DNA from: Microvirga tunisiensis
Lineage (GTDB): Bacteria > Pseudomonadota > Alphaproteobacteria > Rhizobiales > Beijerinckiaceae
DNA: 42,044 bases
NCBI RefSeq assembly: GCF_009296175.1
Contig: NZ_VOSK01000037.1
Location: forward strand, 1-42,044
Direction: 5' to 3'
This document shows positions 34,153-42,044 of the stretch, one piece after another. Numbering within the stretch: the first letter of the stretch is position 1; every line of letters begins with the position of its first letter. The notes beneath the pieces were generated by a model. That model had not been told where the DNA came from. It made no database searches and saw only the letters and a list, made by a program, of their open reading frames with translations. Both the position numbers and the translations under genes were made by a program.

Positions 34153-35325
34153 TTACGCCGCTTTCGCGAGCTTCGCCTTTTCCTGCGCGAAGGCCCAGTC
34201 GAGCCAAGGCGTCAGGGCTTCCAGATCGGATTGCTCGACGGTGGCGCCGCACCAGATGCGAAGGCCGGAAGGCGCATCGCGATAGGCGCCGATGTCGAGA
34301 GCCACATTCTCCTTGTCGAGCGCTGTCGTGATGCCCTTGGCGACCTGCGCCACGGCCTCGGGGCCCTGTGCGACCACGTCCGGATCGGCGATGACGAGGC
34401 AGACGCTGGTGTTCGACGCGGTGGCGGGAACCTTGGCGAGATTGGCGATCCACGGGGTCTTCGCGACCCAATCGTGAATGACCTTCGCGTTGGCGTCGGC
34501 CTTGGCCACGAGCGCATTGAGTCCGCCGATGGACTTCGCCCATTCGAGCGCGTCGATGTAATCCTCGACGGCCAGCATGGAGGGCGTGTTGATCGTCTCG
34601 CCCTCGAAGATGCCTTCGATGAGCTTGCCGCCCTTGGTCATACGGAAGATTTTCGGCAGCGGCCAGGCCGGCTTGTAGGTCTCGAGCCGCTCCACCGCGC
34701 GGGGGGAGAGGATGAGCATGCCGTGGGCCGCTTCGCCGCCGAGAACCTTCTGCCAGGAGAAGGTGACCACGTCGAGCTTGGAAAAATCGAGCTTCTGCGC
34801 GAAGGCCGCCGAGGTGGCATCGCAGATGGTCAGCCCCTCGCGGTCGGCCGCGATCCAGTCGGCGTTCGGCACGCGCACGCCGGAGGTGGTGCCGTTCCAG
34901 GTGAAGACCACGTCGCGGTTCTTCGCATCGACCTGCTTGAGATCGGGGAGCTCGCCATAGGGCGCATTGACGACGCGGGCGTCGGCAAGCTTCAACTGCT
35001 TGATCACGTCCGTGACCCAGCCCTCGCCGAAGCTCTCCCAGGCCAGCATGTCGACCGGGCGAGCGCCCAGCATCGACCACAGCACCATCTCCACGGCGCC
35101 GGTGTCCGAGGCCGGCACGATGCCGATGCGGTAATCGGCCGGCACCTCCAGCACCTCGCGGGTGAGGTCGATGGCGAGCTTCAGGCGCGCCTTGCCGAGC
35201 TTCGCGCGGTGCGAGCGGCCGAGGCTGTCGGTCTTGAGGTTCTGGAGAGACCATCCGGGGCGCTTCGCGCAGGGGCCGGACGAGAAGAAAGGCGCGCGCG
35301 GACGCGCGGCGGGCAGGTTTGGCAT
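34153..35325 (-). CDS. serC: Phosphoserine aminotransferase
   Basis: Second step of serine synthesis; a PLP aminotransferase of the class V fold. 390 residues, the longer alphaproteobacterial form. N-terminal [14 protein letters not shown], then [21 protein letters not shown] with the cofactor Asp, and the PLP lysine in [14 protein letters not shown] 35325. It heads the minus-strand serC-serA-purU group and is divergent from the RND adaptor gene. Confidence 0.95.
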   Translation of the reverse strand: MPNLPAARPRAPFFSSGPCAKRPGWSLQNLKTDSLGRSHRAKLGKARLKLAIDLTREVLEVPADYRIGIVPASDTGAVEMVLWSMLGARPVDMLAWESFGEGWVTDVIKQLKLADARVVNAPYGELPDLKQVDAKNRDVVFTWNGTTSGVRVPNADWIAADREGLTICDATSAAFAQKLDFSKLDVVTFSWQKVLGGEAAHGMLILSPRAVERLETYKPAWPLPKIFRMTKGGKLIEGIFEGETINTPSMLAVEDYIDALEWAKSIGGLNALVAKADANAKVIHDWVAKTPWIANLAKVPATASNTSVCLVIADPDVVAQGPEAVAQVAKGITTALDKENVALDIGAYRDAPSGLRIWCGATVEQSDLEALTPWLDWAFAQEKAKLAKAA

Positions 35326-35438
35326 GGTAATCCATCCTTACAGATGGGCGCCTCTCGGTGGGGAGAGGTGTCCCGCCGACCGGTATGACGGAGGCAAGGA
35401 CCACGGTCAAGGCACGGATCGTCGGGGCAGGTGTTCAG

Positions 35439-35454
35439 ATTACGAAATCGTAAT
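35439..35454. promoter_or_regulatory. Palindrome ATTACGAAATCGTAAT upstream of the RND operon (candidate operator)
   Basis: Perfect 7-bp arms ATTACGA/TCGTAAT around AA, in an AT-rich divergent promoter region between serC and the efflux adaptor, about 120 nt before the adaptor start. The size suits a TetR- or MarR-type dimer, but no such regulator gene is adjacent. Confidence 0.5.
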
Positions 35455-35574
35455 ACAAAACATCGTGTCTGCTGCGTTATGTTCACAGCGCTTGGCATAT
35501 ATTGTGCTAGGACACCTTCCGACAATTGTGACCGAAAAAGCCAATAAGGCCGAGAGACTGAGTAAGGAGCGAGC

Positions 35575-36846
35575 ATGCGTGTGTCCGGTCAACTCGCTGT
35601 CATTGCCGTGCTGGGGGCAGCAGGCTTTGGCGGCTGGTACGCCTACAAGGGCGGCCATCTGGCCCAAGTGCCCGTGATCGGCGCCTATGTGAGCCAACCC
35701 GCAGACCAGCAGGCCGCTGCTCCGGGAGGTCGCAGCCGGGCCGGTCAGTTGGGGCCTGCGGCGGTCGACGTGGACACGGTGAAGACTGGACGCATCGTCG
35801 AGGTTCGGGAATCGGTCGGTACGGTGCGTGCCTATGAATCGATCACAGTGACCGCCAAGGTGGCAGGAATCATCGGCCAGATCGGCTTCGAGGAAGGCCA
35901 GAAGGTCAAGGCCGGCGATACCCTGATCCAGTTCGATGCCGCCGAGCGCCGCGCCGAAATCGAGCAGACCATCGCCGAAGCGAGCCGCGCCGAAGCCCTC
36001 AAGAACGAAGTCGCCATCAAGCTCGAGCGGGCCCAGGCGTTGAGCCGCACCGGAGCAGGCACCGGCGCCCAGGTCGACGACCTGACGGCCCAGATGAAGT
36101 CGCTGGAGGGCTCCATCGCCTCCGTCCGCGCCCAGCGCAAGGCCGCCGAGGCTCGCCTCGAAGATCTGAACATCCGGGCCCCCTTCGCCGGCCGCGTCGG
36201 CGTCCGTTCGGTCTCGCTCGGCGCCTATGTGGCACCGGGCACCCGGATCACGTCGCTCGACGACCTGTCGAAGGTGCGCCTCGACTTCGCGGTGCCGGAG
36301 AACCTCCTAGGCCGCCTCAAGCCGGGCCAGACGGTCAACGCCACCTCGGCGGCCTATCGCGGCCGCACTTTCAAGGGCACCGTTGCGACCATCGATACAC
36401 GCGTCGATCAGACGACCCGCACGGCGCGCCTGACCGCCGAGTTCGACAATCCGGACGAAGCCCTGAAGCCCGGCATGTTCCTGTCCGTGGCCCTGGAGGT
36501 TTCGACCAAGGACGACGCCGTCGTGGTGCCGGAGGAGGCCGTCGTCAGCGAGGGCCTGCGCCATGTCGTCTATCCGGTGAAGGACAGCAAGGTGGAGCGC
36601 CGCGTCATCACCATCGGCCAGCGCCAGGGCGGCAAGGTCGAGGTGGTGGACGGGCTGAAAGCCGGCGAGACCATCGTCGTGCTGGGCGTCCAGCGCGTGC
36701 GGCCCGGAGCCGAGGTCGTCGCCCGCCCGGTGGGCTCGGGCGCGCCGGCCGCGCCTGTCCCGGCGGCGAACCGGGAGCAGCCCTCCCGCTCCTCGCTGAA
36801 CGTCCCGCAGGCCATCGGCGCCGCCCAGGCGGCCGAGCGCAAGTGA
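35575..36846 (+). CDS. RND efflux periplasmic adaptor (membrane fusion protein)
   Basis: Links an inner-membrane RND pump to an outer-membrane channel. 423 residues with an N-terminal signal or anchor helix (L-A-V-I-A-V-L-G-A-A-G-F-G-G-W-Y) and no lipobox cysteine. A barrel-sandwich half begins V-R-A-Y-E-S-I-T-V-T-A-K-V-A-G and E-G-Q-K-V-K-A-G-D-T-L (residues about 83-125), an alpha hairpin follows with Q-A-L-S-R-T-G-A-G-T-G-A-Q-V-D-D, and the second half L-N-I-R-A-P-F-A-G-R-V-G is near 190. Beta-barrel and membrane-proximal domains complete it. ATG 35575 with AAGGAG 7 nt upstream. The permease follows after 61 nt. Confidence 0.93.
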   Translation: MRVSGQLAVIAVLGAAGFGGWYAYKGGHLAQVPVIGAYVSQPADQQAAAPGGRSRAGQLGPAAVDVDTVKTGRIVEVRESVGTVRAYESITVTAKVAGIIGQIGFEEGQKVKAGDTLIQFDAAERRAEIEQTIAEASRAEALKNEVAIKLERAQALSRTGAGTGAQVDDLTAQMKSLEGSIASVRAQRKAAEARLEDLNIRAPFAGRVGVRSVSLGAYVAPGTRITSLDDLSKVRLDFAVPENLLGRLKPGQTVNATSAAYRGRTFKGTVATIDTRVDQTTRTARLTAEFDNPDEALKPGMFLSVALEVSTKDDAVVVPEEAVVSEGLRHVVYPVKDSKVERRVITIGQRQGGKVEVVDGLKAGETIVVLGVQRVRPGAEVVARPVGSGAPAAPVPAANREQPSRSSLNVPQAIGAAQAAERK

Positions 36847-36853
36847 CTTCTCT

Positions 36854-36881
36854 CTCCCGCTCCGGCGGGAGGTTTTCGTTT
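36854..36881 (+). terminator. Terminator-like hairpin between RND adaptor and permease
   Basis: CTCCCGC, loop TCCG, GCGGGAG followed by GTTTTCGTTT, 7 nt after the adaptor stop. It resembles a weak intrinsic terminator inside the operon and could lower permease output relative to adaptor. Confidence 0.55.
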
Positions 36882-36907
36882 ACAGACTGGTATAGAGCCG
36901 AACCACC

Positions 36908-39900
36908 ATGCAGGTTTCAGACCTCTTCATCCGCCGTCCTGTCTTCGCCGTCGTGGTCAGCCTGCTGCTGATCGTGGGCGGCCTTGCCGCGCTCATGAAC
37001 CTGCCGGTTCGCGAATATCCGCAGACCGACCGCCCGGTCGTCTCGGTCTCCACCGTCTATCGCGGCGCCTCGAACGAGGTGATCGAGAGCCGGGTGACGG
37101 AGATCGTGGAAGGCGCGGTGGCCGGCATCGAGGGTATCCGCCAGATCACGTCCCAGAGCCAGAACGACCGCTCGTCCGTCTCCATCGAGTTCGAGGTGTC
37201 CCGCGATCCGGAAGCCGCGACCTCCGACGTGCGAGACGCCGTTTCCCGCGTCGCCGGACGGTTGCCCGACGGAGCCGATACGCCCGTGGTGCGAAAAGTG
37301 GATGCGAACGCCTCGGCCATCCTGTGGGTCGGCGTCACGTCCACCACTCTCGATGCGCTGGAGCTCAGCGACTACCTCAAGCGCGTCTATGTGGATCGCC
37401 TCTCCACCGTTCCGGGCGTGGCCAACGTCAACCTGAGCGGCGAGCGGCGCTTTGCCATGAGGATCTGGGTCGACCGGCCGGCGCTCGCAGCCCGCGGCCT
37501 GACGGTGCAGGACCTGGAAACGGCTATCAAGCGCCAGAACGTGGAGCTGCCCGGCGGCAGGATCGAGTCCAGTCAGCGCGAATTCACCGTCAAGACCGAT
37601 TCCCGCCTCGCCACGCCCGAAGAGTTCTCGCAGGTGATCGTCACCAACAAGAACGGCTATCTGGTCCGGCTCGGCGAGGTGGCTCAGGTCGAGGTGGGCC
37701 CGGAAGACACGCGCTTCGAATTCTACCAGTCGGGCGAGACCGCCATCGGCATGGGCGTCGTGCGCCAATCGACCGCCAACACGCTCTCCGTCGTCGATGG
37801 CGTGCGCAAGGAACTGGACGAACTCAAGTCCTCCCTGCCGCCCGGCACCATCGCTGAAGTGGCCTATGACGAGAGCCAGTTCATCCGTGCCTCCATCGAC
37901 GGCGTGCTGCACACGCTCGTGGAAGGTGTGGCGCTCGTGATCCTGGTGATCCTGATCTTCCTGCGCGACTGGCGCTCCACCATCGTGGCCATGGTGGCCA
38001 TCCCGGTCTCGATCACCGCAGCCTTCATGGTGATGAGCTTCTTCGGCGCGTCCATCAACGTGCTGACCCTGCTCGCCATCGTGCTCGCCATCGGCATCGT
38101 GGTGGACGATGCGATCGTGGAGATCGAAAACGTGCACCGGCGCATCGAGGAGGGCCAGCCGCCGCTGCTCGCCTCCTTCGACGGCGCCCGCGAGATCGGC
38201 TTCGCGGTGATCGCCACCACGGCCACGCTGATGGCCGTGTTCGTGCCGCTCGCCTTCATGACGGGCAATACCGGCAAGCTCTTCCGCGAATTCGGCATCA
38301 CGCTTGCCGCCTCGATCTTCTTCTCCGGCGTCGTGGCACGCACGCTGACCCCGATGCTGTGCTCCAAGCTGATGGTCCCGGCCCACGGCCGGATCCAGCG
38401 CATGACCGAGCCTGTGTTCGAGAAGATGAACAACGGCTACCGCTGGCTCCTCTCCCGCGCCCTGAGGGTACCGGTGGTCATCCTCTTCATCGGCTTCCTG
38501 GTGTCGCTCTCGGCCTACGGCCTGTTCCAGTCCCTGCCGAAGGAGTTCGCGCCAACTGAGGATCGCGGCGCCGTCATCGTCCGCCTCCAGGCGCCGGAGG
38601 GCGCCAGCCTCGACTACACCCGCGACCGGGTGAAGGAGGTCGAGCGCGCCCTCATGCCCCTGCATGAGCAGGGCCTCGTCGCCTCGATGCTGAGTCAGGT
38701 GGCCCCCGGCTTCGCACGCCCCTCCCCGGTCAACGAAGGCATCGTGATCGTGCGCCTCGTGCCGTGGGAAGACCGCACCGAGAGCCAGCAGGACATCGTG
38801 CGCCAGATGACGCCGAAGGTGTCGAGCTTCCCCGGCGCGCGCGTGTCGTTGGTCAACCCGCCGGCCTTCGGCGGCGCCGGCGGCTTCGGCCAGCCGATCC
38901 AGTTCGTGCTTGGCGGCCCGGATTACGAGACGATCCGCGGCTGGCGTGACATCGTCATGCAGAAGGCCCAGGAGACGGGCAAGTTCGTCAACATGGATTC
39001 CAACTATCGCGAGTCGCAGCCGGACATCCGCGTGCAGATCGACCGCCAGCGCGCCGCCGATCTCGGCGTCTCGGTGGAGGATATCGGCCGCACGCTCGAA
39101 CTGATGTTCGGCGAGACCGAGGTCTCGACCTTCGTCAGCCGCGGCGACGAGTACCCGGTGATCATGCGTGCCCGCGCCCAGGACCGTGCGACGCCCAACG
39201 ATCTCACCAACACCTTCATCCGCGCTGCCAACAGTGAGCTCGTCCCCCTCTCCTCCTTTGTGACCCTGACGGAATCGGCTGCGCCTCAGGCCCTGAACCG
39301 GTTCGACCGCCTGCGCTCGATCACGATCCAATCCTCGCTGTCACCGGGCGTCTCCATCGGCGAAGGCCTGGAGATCCTCCAGCAGATCGTGCGCGACAAC
39401 CTGCCGGCGGAGGTGCGCATCGGCTATAACGGCCAGTCCAAGGACTTCCTGGACTCGACCGGAGCGATCTACGTGACCTTCACCATGGCGCTGCTGGTGG
39501 TGTTCCTGGTACTGGCGGCGCAGTTCGAGAGCTGGATCAACCCGTTCATCATCATGCTCACCGTACCGCTTGCAGTGACGGGCGGATTGCTGGCTTTGTT
39601 CGTCACCGGACAGACGCTCAACATCTACAGCCAGATCGGCATGATCCTGCTCATCGGCCTCATGACCAAGAACGGCATTCTGATCGTCGAATTCTCGAAC
39701 CAGCTGCGCGAACGCGGATACTCGGTGCGGGATGCGGTGCTCGAAGCCTCGGTGCTGCGCCTGCGTCCGATCCTGATGACCTCGATCGCCATGATCGGCG
39801 GCGCCGTTCCGCTCGCCTGGTCCACTGGGGCCGGCGCCGAGGCGCGCAACGCCATCGGCTCGGTGATCGTGGGCGGCGTCACCGTCTCGACCATGCTGAC

Positions 39901-40069
39901 CATGCTGGTGGTGCCCTCGATCTACCTGCTCCTCGGCGGCTTCACCAAGCCTGCCACCTACGTGAGCGAAATGCTCGACAAGCTCCGCGCCCAGACCGGC
40001 CAGCCCGCCCACGGCGACGACCTACCGTCGCGGACCAAGCACGTGCCGCCGGCTCAAGCGGCGGAGTGA
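36908..40069 (+). CDS. RND multidrug efflux permease (HAE1 type)
   Basis: Proton-driven inner-membrane pump. 1053 residues, the normal size for the AcrB/MexF class. First helix after M-Q-V-S-D-L-F-I-R-R-P-V-F-A-V-V. Proton-relay residues are in place: the Asp pair in G-I-V-V-D-D-A-I-V-E (about 400-409) and the lysine in L-M-T-K-N-G-I-L-I (about 920). Two periplasmic repeats and twelve helices are evident. The porter segment G-G-A-G-G-F-G-Q is Gly-rich. Substrate not inferable. No outer-membrane channel gene is in the window, so it must use a TolC-like protein encoded elsewhere. ATG 36908. A hairpin separates it from the adaptor. Confidence 0.95.
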   Translation: MQVSDLFIRRPVFAVVVSLLLIVGGLAALMNLPVREYPQTDRPVVSVSTVYRGASNEVIESRVTEIVEGAVAGIEGIRQITSQSQNDRSSVSIEFEVSRDPEAATSDVRDAVSRVAGRLPDGADTPVVRKVDANASAILWVGVTSTTLDALELSDYLKRVYVDRLSTVPGVANVNLSGERRFAMRIWVDRPALAARGLTVQDLETAIKRQNVELPGGRIESSQREFTVKTDSRLATPEEFSQVIVTNKNGYLVRLGEVAQVEVGPEDTRFEFYQSGETAIGMGVVRQSTANTLSVVDGVRKELDELKSSLPPGTIAEVAYDESQFIRASIDGVLHTLVEGVALVILVILIFLRDWRSTIVAMVAIPVSITAAFMVMSFFGASINVLTLLAIVLAIGIVVDDAIVEIENVHRRIEEGQPPLLASFDGAREIGFAVIATTATLMAVFVPLAFMTGNTGKLFREFGITLAASIFFSGVVARTLTPMLCSKLMVPAHGRIQRMTEPVFEKMNNGYRWLLSRALRVPVVILFIGFLVSLSAYGLFQSLPKEFAPTEDRGAVIVRLQAPEGASLDYTRDRVKEVERALMPLHEQGLVASMLSQVAPGFARPSPVNEGIVIVRLVPWEDRTESQQDIVRQMTPKVSSFPGARVSLVNPPAFGGAGGFGQPIQFVLGGPDYETIRGWRDIVMQKAQETGKFVNMDSNYRESQPDIRVQIDRQRAADLGVSVEDIGRTLELMFGETEVSTFVSRGDEYPVIMRARAQDRATPNDLTNTFIRAANSELVPLSSFVTLTESAAPQALNRFDRLRSITIQSSLSPGVSIGEGLEILQQIVRDNLPAEVRIGYNGQSKDFLDSTGAIYVTFTMALLVVFLVLAAQFESWINPFIIMLTVPLAVTGGLLALFVTGQTLNIYSQIGMILLIGLMTKNGILIVEFSNQLRERGYSVRDAVLEASVLRLRPILMTSIAMIGGAVPLAWSTGAGAEARNAIGSVIVGGVTVSTMLTMLVVPSIYLLLGGFTKPATYVSEMLDKLRAQTGQPAHGDDLPSRTKHVPPAQAAE

Positions 40070-40103
40070 TCCGGAGCGGACGCCTTCTCCCTTGAGCCTC
40101 AAT

Positions 40104-40205
40104 CCTGAGGAGGACCGTCAGGTCCGTCTCGAAGGACGAGGGCGGGTCCAGTGCTCTCTGAATCCTCCTTCGAGACGCCTGCTGCGCTGGCTCCGCAGGA
40201 TGAGG
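40104..40205. repeat. Dispersed repeat B, copy 2
   Basis: Starts CCTGAGGAGGACC and ends GGCTCCGCAGGATGAGG, with CTCCTTCGAGACGCC in the second half as in copy 1 at 27688. In the gap between the convergent RND permease and glmM. Confidence 0.65.
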
Positions 40206-40231
40206 TTGAGAGACACACTACCAAGAAGACG

Positions 40232-40276
40232 GAAAACAAAAGCCCCGGCGAGATGATCGCCGGGGCTTCTGTTTTG
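40232..40276. terminator. Bidirectional terminator between RND permease and glmM
   Basis: An 11-bp stem AGCCCCGGCGA/TCGCCGGGGCT (40241-40251 with 40257-40267) with an A-rich left flank and T-rich right flank, so it can act for both convergent genes. Confidence 0.88.
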
Positions 40277-40297
40277 AAAGCGAAACGGAAGCCGTGC

Positions 40298-41653
40298 TTA
40301 CGCAGCGGCCCTCGAAGCAGCCTGGGTAACGGCCTCCACCACGTCGTCCACCACGCGGTTGACGAGGTCCTCGTTGTCACCCTCGCCCATCACGCGGATT
40401 ACAGGCTCGGTGCCGGAGGGACGGATCACGAGACGGCCGGAGTTGCCGAGGGTCTCGCGGCCGGACTCAATGGCCTGGATAACCGAGGCCTCCTGCAGCG
40501 GCTTGCCGGACTTGTAGCGCACGTTCTTGAGCACCTGCGGCAGCGGCTCGAAGCAATGGCAGACCTCCGAGACCGGCTTGCCGAGGCTCTTTACCACGGC
40601 GAGGAGCTGGAGAGCCGCCACGAGGCCGTCGCCGGTCGTGGTGTAGTCGGACATGATGATGTGGCCCGACTGCTCGCCGCCGAGATTGTAGCCGTGGGCG
40701 CGCATGTGCTCGAGCACATAGCGGTCGCCGACCGCGGTGCGCACCAGGCCGAGGCTCATGCCGTTCAGATAGCGCTCCAGGCCGAGATTGGACATGATCG
40801 TCGCGACGATGCCGGGCTGCGCCAGGCGGCCGTCCTCCTTCCAGGAGCGGGCGACGACGCCCATGAGCTGGTCGCCATCGACCCGATGGCCCTTCTCGTC
40901 GACGATCAGCACCCGGTCCGCATCGCCGTCGAGGGCGATGCCCACATCGGCGCGCAGTTCGCGCACCTTGTGGATCAAGGCGTCGGGCGCGGTGGAGCCC
41001 ACATCGTGGTTGATGTTGAAGCCGTTGGGTTCGACGCCGATGGACACGACTTCGGCGCCCAGCTCCCACAGGGCCTCCGGGGCGACCTTGTAGCCGGCGC
41101 CGTTGGCGCAATCGATCACCACGCGCATGCCTTCCAGGTCGACCTGGCGCGGCAGGGTGCGCTTGGCGAACTCGATATAGCGGGCCTGGACGCTCTCGAT
41201 GCGCTTGGCGCGGCCGAGCGTGGACGACCCCGCCAGACGTCGCGTCAGGTCGGAATCGATCAGAGCCTCGATCTGAAGCTCCATGTCGTCGCTGAGCTTG
41301 AACCCGTCGGGGCCGAACAGCTTGATGCCGTTGTCCTCATAGGGGTTGTGGGAGGCCGAGATCATCACGCCCAGGTCGCAGCGCATGGAGCGCGTCAGCA
41401 TGGCGACCGCGGGGGTTGGGATCGGACCCAGCAGCAGCACGTCCATGCCCACCGAGGTGAAGCCGGCCTGAAGGGCGGATTCGATCATATAGCCGGAGAG
41501 CCGCGTATCCTTGCCGATCACGACCCGATGGCGGTAATCGCCGCGCTGCTGGAACATGAGACCCGCTGCCTGTCCGACCCGCAGGGCCAGATCCGGCGTG
41601 ATGATTCCGTTGGCGCGGCCCCGGATGCCATCGGTTCCGAAGTATTTACGCAC
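40298..41653 (-). CDS. glmM: Phosphoglucosamine mutase
   Basis: Interconverts glucosamine-6-phosphate and glucosamine-1-phosphate for peptidoglycan and LPS precursors. 451 residues from GTG 41653, giving the universal N-terminus [12 protein letters not shown]. The phosphoserine loop [13 protein letters not shown] (about residues 97-109), the metal-binding D-G-D-A-D-R and the sugar-binding G-E-Q-S-G-H-I, then the phosphate loop [12 protein letters not shown], are all complete. An alternative TTG at 41704 has a stronger GGGAGG 5 nt upstream and would add 17 residues, so the true start should be tested. Downstream of ftsH, a classic pair, but separated from it by a terminator. Confidence 0.95.
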   Translation of the reverse strand: MRKYFGTDGIRGRANGIITPDLALRVGQAAGLMFQQRGDYRHRVVIGKDTRLSGYMIESALQAGFTSVGMDVLLLGPIPTPAVAMLTRSMRCDLGVMISASHNPYEDNGIKLFGPDGFKLSDDMELQIEALIDSDLTRRLAGSSTLGRAKRIESVQARYIEFAKRTLPRQVDLEGMRVVIDCANGAGYKVAPEALWELGAEVVSIGVEPNGFNINHDVGSTAPDALIHKVRELRADVGIALDGDADRVLIVDEKGHRVDGDQLMGVVARSWKEDGRLAQPGIVATIMSNLGLERYLNGMSLGLVRTAVGDRYVLEHMRAHGYNLGGEQSGHIIMSDYTTTGDGLVAALQLLAVVKSLGKPVSEVCHCFEPLPQVLKNVRYKSGKPLQEASVIQAIESGRETLGNSGRLVIRPSGTEPVIRVMGEGDNEDLVNRVVDDVVEAVTQAASRAAA

Positions 41654-41816
41654 GTGCCTTGTCTCCGCATTCCGTAGCGCCAATGCGCGCCTTGGCTTTT
41701 TCAAAGCAACCTCCCTGAATTAGGTCAAGGCACCTGAGCCAATCCGCGCCATCACAAGTGATAAGCGATTGTTACAAGCCTTAAACCTGGTCCTTAGGGA
41801 TTATTAGATCTTTGAG

Positions 41817-41854
41817 GTAAACAAAAAGAACGCCCGCCGGGAAGCGGGCGTTCT
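41817..41854 (-). terminator. Rho-independent terminator of ftsH
   Basis: AGAACGCCCGC/GCGGGCGTTCT (41827-41837 with 41844-41854) followed on the minus strand by TTTTTGTTT, 23 nt after the ftsH stop. It means glmM should have its own promoter in the AT-rich stretch 41700-41815. Confidence 0.9.
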
Positions 41855-41877
41855 GAATTTTACATGTCCAGGCGTCT

Positions 41878-42044
41878 TCAGGCCTGCGGCTGGGGCTCCA
41901 TGCCCCCGTCGCTCTCCCGCGGGCGGCCACGGCCGGCGGTGGGCACGGCGGAGCCGCGGCTGGGGCTGATCGCCTCGCCGGTATCGCGCACCGGAGGCTG
42001 TCCGTCGAGGAGATGGCGGATTTCGTCGCCGCTCAGGGTCTCGT
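41878..42044 (-). CDS. ftsH: ATP-dependent zinc metalloprotease FtsH (C-terminal end)
   Basis: The last 54 codons of a gene entering from the right edge. The sequence reads E-T-L-S-G-D-E-I-R-H-L-L-D-G-Q-P-P-V-R, then S-R-G-S-A-V-P-T-A-G-R-G-R-P, and ends G-G-M-E-P-Q-P-Q-A, which is the C-terminal tail typical of alphaproteobacterial FtsH, the membrane protease that degrades sigma-32 and damaged membrane proteins. The AAA and protease domains are outside the window. Position next to glmM supports the call. Stop TGA is the complement of 41878-41880. Confidence 0.88.
   Translation of the reverse strand, partial: ETLSGDEIRHLLDGQPPVRDTGEAISPSRGSAVPTAGRGRPRESDGGMEPQPQA

Noticed and set aside
34031..35410. 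A 459-codon frame overlapping serC on the same strand
   Set aside because: Arg/Gly/His-rich out-of-frame reading; serC in the other frame has every catalytic motif.
36917..39331. An 804-codon open frame antisense to the RND permease gene
   Set aside because: It is a codon-bias shadow in high-GC DNA: Asp/His/Gly/Arg-rich, no domain, no ribosome site, and the sense gene is a complete RND pump.
1..42044. CRISPR arrays, insertion sequences, prophage or integrative elements
   Set aside because: No regularly spaced direct repeats, transposase, integrase or attachment-site duplication was seen; the tRNA-Glu gene has no adjacent integrase or partial tRNA copy.

Overview
The window is high-GC chromosomal DNA from an alphaproteobacterium of the Rhizobiales/Hyphomicrobiales. 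Protein character, the rluD-rpoH and serC-serA-purU neighbourhoods, an HWE-type histidine kinase and the composite GC-rich intergenic palindromes all suggest the Methylobacteriaceae/Microvirga neighbourhood. The genus is an inference, not a search result. I see no phage, insertion sequence, CRISPR array or integration site. Most of the window is core or near-core metabolism.

Layout. 1-5975 (minus strand) is a phosphate block: a putative flippase-like membrane protein, the sensor kinase phoR, then pstS-pstC-pstA-pstB (pstB runs off the left edge), with a clear three-site PHO box before pstS. 6227-9035 holds an HWE histidine kinase followed 6 nt later by the cobinamide kinase cobU, facing a cobalamin/siderophore-type periplasmic binding protein. 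9532-12364 has a lytic transglycosylase overlapping tail-to-tail with an MFS transporter, and a small conserved-looking protein. 12556-16555 (plus) has gamma-glutamyltransferase, an isolated dTDP-4-dehydrorhamnose reductase, and metZ behind a perfect AT-rich palindrome. 16530-17477 (minus) has a DUF2243 membrane protein and a small secreted protein. 17831-21001 (plus) is a TRAP transporter operon whose binding-protein gene carries a one-base frameshift. 21112-22252 has small hypothetical genes, followed by tRNA-Glu(CTC) on the minus strand.

22587-24663 is rluD and the heat-shock sigma factor rpoH, closed by a strong terminator. 24736-27250 (minus) is a conserved membrane protein and purA; purA has a terminator-like hairpin ending only 16 nt before its start codon. 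27251-28966 is a 1.7-kb stretch without convincing genes, filled with repeats and structured inverted repeats. Then come rnk (plus), a stand-alone glutamine amidotransferase (minus), an EamA/DMT permease (plus), and the serine/one-carbon group serC-serA-purU (minus). 35575-40069 is an RND efflux adaptor and permease. The right end has glmM and the C-terminus of ftsH (minus), each separated by terminators.

The functional themes are phosphate sensing and uptake (PhoR/PstSCAB), cobalamin salvage, sulfur amino acid and serine/C1 metabolism, envelope functions (GGT, transglycosylase, GlmM, RND efflux) and proteostasis (RpoH, FtsH). I did not find a convincing new multi-gene system. The observations most worth checking are the frameshifted TRAP binding protein, the dispersed cloverleaf-like repeat family, the 83-nt structured element at 28087-28169, the possible purA attenuator, and several perfect palindromes placed where operators would be.
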